Below are positions 60,563 to 64,000 of a stretch of DNA of 64,000 bases, piece after piece. The translations under genes were made by a program, and so were the position numbers. The notes below the pieces were generated by a model. That model saw only the letters and a list, made by a program, of their open reading frames with translations, was not told where the DNA came from and ran no database searches. The number at the start of each line of letters is the position of its first letter. Positions within the stretch are counted from its first letter, which is position 1. Source of the DNA: Acidimicrobiales bacterium (GTDB lineage: Bacteria > Actinomycetota > Acidimicrobiia > Acidimicrobiales > SZUA-35); assembly GCA_020629155.1 (NCBI GenBank), contig JAHDDW010000014.1, forward strand, positions 1-64,000, read 5' to 3'.

Positions 60563-61667
60563 AAATGTCTTCTAGCTCAGGTGTTTGTCGTCGGATATCG
60601 AAGTTGTCTTGTATGTGTTTTTTGCCCAGAGTAACAAGCTCATCCCTCATGATTTTGTTATCTAGAATTTTCTGTGTTTTGGTGAAAAGCGCTTGCAAAT
60701 CTTTTTCCTCTACAAGCAAATCTTCGGGCGTCACTTCAGCGATGCCTCCATGGCGATAGCCAACGGGGGCGCAACCTGCAGCAAGCGCTTCTGCAAATAC
60801 TAGACCTAAAGATTCCGCATCGCCACTTGAAGCGGTTTGGCTTGGCAAAATAGCGACAGCTGATTGACTTAGCACCTGCAAAAGCACGTCATGCGGTTGC
60901 GCACCTAGCCAGGTGATGTCTTCATATTCTGAGCAGAGTCTCTTGACAAGCGGTGCTTCTATCCCATCGCCAACGATAGTCACAGGGTTTTTGTACCCTA
61001 ACCCTCGGAGGTGGCGAATTATCTTTACAAAGTCTGGGATGCCTTTTTTAGGGGCGAGTCGACCGACAAACGCTATCTGATTATCTGCTTTTTGTGCTTG
61101 ATATGGTTCTGCTTGGCTGACAATGTGGTCATAGTCAATCCCGATGTAATGGCGAATAAGGTTAGCTTTTTTGTAAGCGCCATGTTTACGAGCGTTTTTA
61201 TAAAGAAAGTCAGAGACACAGATAACCGTTGAAGCATAGTCTGCGGTTTTCTTTTGCTGCATCAAATACGCAAGCCATTGTGGGCTGCGATGACTATGAC
61301 GTTTGGAAAGCACGTCAAACCCGTGCAAGGTGACAACAAGAGGGATAGCAAGCGCTTTACATGAAGGCATGATTTGCGTGGCATCTGGCCCGAAATGTGC
61401 GTGAGTCACGGTAGCTTTGGTTGTCGCTAATACTTCGCTAAGCGCTGTAGATTCTTTGCCGAATGCAGTTTTCATCAGTTCTGTTTTGCTTGGCCACGCC
61501 AGCGAGAATCCGTCTTGCTGTTTGCCAGTATGTTGCTTGTCGAGCTGGCAGCCAACAAGATGTGGGTCATAACGGTGAAGCAGTTTGGCTTGAGCGGTAA
61601 CAAAAGTTTCCGACGCTTTAAAAAGTGTCGCCCTATAAATAGCAACGATTTTCTGGTCATCTGTCAT
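60543..61667 (-). CDS. Glycosyltransferase family 4-like
   Basis: 374 aa, GT-B fold. The N-terminal half binds the acceptor; the C-terminal half carries the sugar-nucleotide site with IAFVGRLAPKKGIPDFVKII and the E-x7-E-type motif in GDAESLGLVFAEALAAGCAPVGYRHGGIAEV. The retaining mechanism is typical of the family; donor and acceptor are unknown. Its start overlaps the flippase stop by 4 bases. Confidence 0.92.
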   Translation of the reverse strand: MTDDQKIVAIYRATLFKASETFVTAQAKLLHRYDPHLVGCQLDKQHTGKQQDGFSLAWPSKTELMKTAFGKESTALSEVLATTKATVTHAHFGPDATQIMPSCKALAIPLVVTLHGFDVLSKRHSHRSPQWLAYLMQQKKTADYASTVICVSDFLYKNARKHGAYKKANLIRHYIGIDYDHIVSQAEPYQAQKADNQIAFVGRLAPKKGIPDFVKIIRHLRGLGYKNPVTIVGDGIEAPLVKRLCSEYEDITWLGAQPHDVLLQVLSQSAVAILPSQTASSGDAESLGLVFAEALAAGCAPVGYRHGGIAEVTPEDLLVEEKDLQALFTKTQKILDNKIMRDELVTLGKKHIQDNFDIRRQTPELEDIYDSTSS

Positions 61668-63010
61668 GATGCTATTTTCCTTCTTTTAGAGCGCATATCA
61701 GACGCTAAATCAATGTATGGCTCTTTGCGTAAACAAAAGGTGTCTATACCTGTTCGAGATTTTACAGCTCGTAAAAGCGTGTAGGGCCAAAAGAACCCTG
61801 GGAGAATTAGCGCTAGCGCAAAACCCAGTGGTTGGTCGCCAAGCACCACAATAAGCGCCGCTGTTGACACAGCACGTAGTAGGCCTGAACGAAAAACAAT
61901 TGCTGCGTTGCCGCTTAGCTGTAGTTGCGTGCCTGTGATGCCTAAGAATGCGTTCCACAGCTGGATGGCAACAGCAGCGCAAACAAGGCCTATGAGCAGC
62001 GGTCGTAGCTGCGGCGAAAACAGTGTTGAAGCTGGGTACAGTGCAGCTAAAACGATGCCAGCTGCGCCGAGCGATAACGCAGCGATTGGGGCGGCAGCTC
62101 TATCATGAATCTGCTGAAGGTCTTTGGTGTTTCGCTGTTCTTTATTTGATATTCCAAGGTTAGCGATAAAGCGGCTTTGCACTGCCAACATTGTTGCGCC
62201 TATGGGAGCTGCCATTTGCATCGAAAATTGCAGTACACCGATTTGCTCTGCACTTAAGACAAAGGTAGCAAACCATGCAGGTATCGCTGCGTTAAAAGGC
62301 CCGACTGCTTGTGAGGCAACAAGTTGCAGAGCATACGATCGGTGTACTTTCTGGTAGAGATGCTCGGGCCCTATTCCCCATTGCGTCTGTTCGTAAGCTT
62401 TGACGATTGCAAAGGCAAGGGCGCAGAAACACCCCGCTGCATACCCTAGAAGTAGCATGGTCGGTGATGTTTGTGAAAACATTTTTGCTGCGACGAGGCT
62501 CGCGAGTGCGATGATCGCAGCGAGAGGCCCGCCTAGCCTGCCGAGAATAAGATCAGCGGTGATGTTTCTTTTCGCGGCTCGGTGCAGGTCAGCAAATAAC
62601 GCTAGCCACCCAGCATGCAGCGTGTGGAGTGTTCCTAGCAAGATGAACCAGGTTTTGTTAAACTCAATTTCGCCAACTTGCATAAGCAGAAAAGAAGCTA
62701 TTGCGATGTGGAGCGTCGCAGCGAGAAGGCTCCACAACAAAATATTTTTTGTGTTTGCATTCAAGAAAGCGAGCCCGTTCGCATACGGTTTTTCTCCTAA
62801 GTCTCGCAAGATAACTCTGCCTACGCCGCCAGCGGCAACGGTTGAGAGGAGCCCTGTTGTGACTAGTGAAAGCGAAGCGATGCCGAATGCGCTTTCTCCG
62901 AGCCAAAAAACACCAGCGGCCGCCACGCCTGCGGTTGTGGCTATTGCCACGGCACGCATACCTAAAGCCGAAATGATGCTATAGGTTTTTTGAGACGGAC
63001 GAAATTTCAT
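61664..63010 (-). CDS. Polysaccharide flippase-like membrane protein (Wzx/MATE-type)
   Basis: 448 aa with about 12-14 predicted membrane helices and few charged residues, as in O-antigen/polysaccharide transporters of the MOP superfamily. No short diagnostic motif is available, so the call rests on hydropathy, length and context as first gene of a polysaccharide operon. It would flip lipid-linked sugars; together with Wzm/Wzt in one operon this would be an unusual doubling of export routes. Confidence 0.75.
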   Translation of the reverse strand: MKFRPSQKTYSIISALGMRAVAIATTAGVAAAGVFWLGESAFGIASLSLVTTGLLSTVAAGGVGRVILRDLGEKPYANGLAFLNANTKNILLWSLLAATLHIAIASFLLMQVGEIEFNKTWFILLGTLHTLHAGWLALFADLHRAAKRNITADLILGRLGGPLAAIIALASLVAAKMFSQTSPTMLLLGYAAGCFCALAFAIVKAYEQTQWGIGPEHLYQKVHRSYALQLVASQAVGPFNAAIPAWFATFVLSAEQIGVLQFSMQMAAPIGATMLAVQSRFIANLGISNKEQRNTKDLQQIHDRAAAPIAALSLGAAGIVLAALYPASTLFSPQLRPLLIGLVCAAVAIQLWNAFLGITGTQLQLSGNAAIVFRSGLLRAVSTAALIVVLGDQPLGFALALILPGFFWPYTLLRAVKSRTGIDTFCLRKEPYIDLASDMRSKRRKIAS

Positions 63011-63242
63011 AGGCTGCTAACATTGGAGGGTTGCGCCAGCTTATTCGAGCAAACCCACCCAATCAATTACGCAGTCAAATTACCCTGTGGAGATCAGAGT
63101 TCTATGGGATGCCTCCTGGGGTTGACCCTTGATTTTGTACTTACTATTTGAAAGGGAAACTATAGTTGTTATGAGTAGAAGGGCTTGACTAAATCATCGA
63201 CTACAATTAGATGGAGAGTAAGTTAATGTTGTAGGCGGTGTT
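63011..63242. other. Divergent intergenic region
   Basis: It holds the promoters of the polysaccharide operon and of the NRPS-type gene. A TTGATT...TATAGT pair near 63130-63160 is a weak promoter candidate for the latter. No repeat or RNA gene was recognised. Confidence 0.35.
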
Positions 63243-64000
63243 GTGGTTAGTTCTGTTAGAGATTTCTGGAATTTCGAAATAGATGAAGTTGATAGTGTTA
63301 CTGTGGACCATTTGTTTGTTGAACAGGTAAGGCGTACACCTAACCTGATTAGTGTCGAGTTCAGTGGAAGATCTTTAACTTACCAAGAGCTTGATGATAA
63401 AGCTAACCAACTAGCAAATGAGATACTTGATAGCGGCGTTAGCGCTGGTGAGTTGGTCGGAGTCTGCATGGACCGTTCGATAGAAATGATTGTTGCTGTC
63501 ATAGGAATTCTAAAGTCAGGTGCTGGGATTGTTCCCTTAGATCCAAACTATCCTTTAAATCGCATTAGGTTTATGGTCGCTGATTCTGGTATTAGTAAAG
63601 TTATCTTGGGTAAGAATTACATTGCAACTGAGCTGCGTCGTGCATTCGATCGACTGGAATTGTTAGCCTATGATCTAGATAGAACAACTCAAATATCTTC
63701 TATCTGCCCAAATACTGCATCCAATTCAGAATCTATTGCTTATTGTATATATACTTCTGGTTCTACAGGTAAACCGAAAGGTGTAGAGATTCAGCATAGC
63801 GCACTTGCAAACTTAATCGCTTGGCATAAGAACGCATGGTTGTCTGATCCTGGTACTAGGATTCTTCTCTATTCGCCCATAAGTTTTGATGTAGCTTTCC
63901 ATGAGATATTTGCTGGGTTGTGTACTGGCGGAACACTTATCCAAGTTGATGAGCCAACTCGTGTAAATGCGATGACGTTACTAGAGTACGTATCTGAGAA
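63243..64000 (+). CDS. NRPS-type amino-acid adenylation protein (partial, runs off the window)
   Basis: Open from GTG 63243 to the edge (252 codons, no stop). Adenylation core motifs are in order: LTYQELDDKANQLA (A1-like), LKSGAGIVPLDPNYP (A2), CIYTSGSTGKPKGVEI (A3) and FDVAFHEIFAGLCTGGTL (A4 region). The protein begins VVSSVRDFWNFEIDEVDSVTVDHLFVEQVRRTP, a normal lead-in to an adenylation domain without a preceding condensation domain, so it may be a loading module or a stand-alone ligase. AGGCGG precedes the GTG. The base composition looks richer in A/T than the neighbouring operon. Divergent from the flippase. Confidence 0.88.
   Translation, partial: MVSSVRDFWNFEIDEVDSVTVDHLFVEQVRRTPNLISVEFSGRSLTYQELDDKANQLANEILDSGVSAGELVGVCMDRSIEMIVAVIGILKSGAGIVPLDPNYPLNRIRFMVADSGISKVILGKNYIATELRRAFDRLELLAYDLDRTTQISSICPNTASNSESIAYCIYTSGSTGKPKGVEIQHSALANLIAWHKNAWLSDPGTRILLYSPISFDVAFHEIFAGLCTGGTLIQVDEPTRVNAMTLLEYVSE

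Overview
The window is most likely chromosomal DNA from a moderate-GC member of the Actinomycetota, possibly Acidimicrobiia-like. The phylum call rests on a dnaK-grpE-dnaJ-hspR operon behind a HAIR-type operator, a tlyA-nadK-recN cluster, a septum-formation-type lipoprotein, an actinobacterial-type ferrochelatase, and many apparently leaderless genes (TANNNT box 6-7 bases before the start codon). The class is inference. No tRNA, CRISPR array or intact insertion sequence was found.

Layout. 0-0.6 kb: end of an rRNA operon (23S 3' end, 5S, terminator). 0.7-17 kb: mostly housekeeping: ferrochelatase, TPR protein, class II aldolase, TlyA, NAD kinase, an L,D-transpeptidase, RecN, a nucleoside-hydrolase lipoprotein, a SulP transporter, a sugar nucleotidyltransferase, AhpC and AhpF, MenE and an SRPBCC protein. 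17-21.3 kb: accessory patch with a tandem-repeat element, an Lrp regulator, a Fic protein behind three spaced operator-like repeats, and an AAA-ATPase/PD-(D/E)XK protein. 21.4-27.8 kb: CDF transporter, YaaA, a two-component system and a very acidic secreted repeat protein. 27.9-31.9 kb: NDH-2 and MetX flank a locus carrying a 191-bp exact duplication that looks like two alleles joined in tandem. 32-38.3 kb: chaperone operon, a membrane-anchored sigma-like protein and a nitrilase-family enzyme. 38.3-42.8 kb: two copies of the dispersed hairpin repeat bracket a frameshifted GNAT gene, panB-panC, a MarR regulator and a broken MFS transporter. 42.8-48 kb: Fpg, ArgS, a frameshifted RNA ligase and an FAD oxidoreductase. 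48.3-55.7 kb: a Tad/Flp pilus locus (tadE and tadG converging on cpaB-tadZ-tadA-vWA/tadB-tadC). 55.8-57.3 kb: an inositol-phosphatase-family enzyme and a DUF3800 protein. 57.6-63 kb: one surface-polysaccharide operon (flippase, glycosyltransferase, sulfotransferase, Wzt, Wzm). At the right edge an NRPS-type adenylation gene runs out of the window.

How the genes work together. HspR probably represses its own chaperone operon through the HAIR operator. AhpC and AhpF form a peroxide-reducing pair. PanB and PanC carry out two steps of pantothenate synthesis. The Tad ATPase, platform proteins and minor pilins would build a surface fibre, but no Flp pilin or prepilin peptidase gene is present here. 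The last operon would make and export a possibly sulfated glycan.

Most notable: the dispersed element with a 64-bp core, two copies of which are identical in opposite orientation; the merged ndh-metX locus; the sigma-like/transmembrane fusion; the vWA-TadB fusion separated from TadA by one in-frame stop codon; and four frameshifts in three genes, two of them in A-runs.
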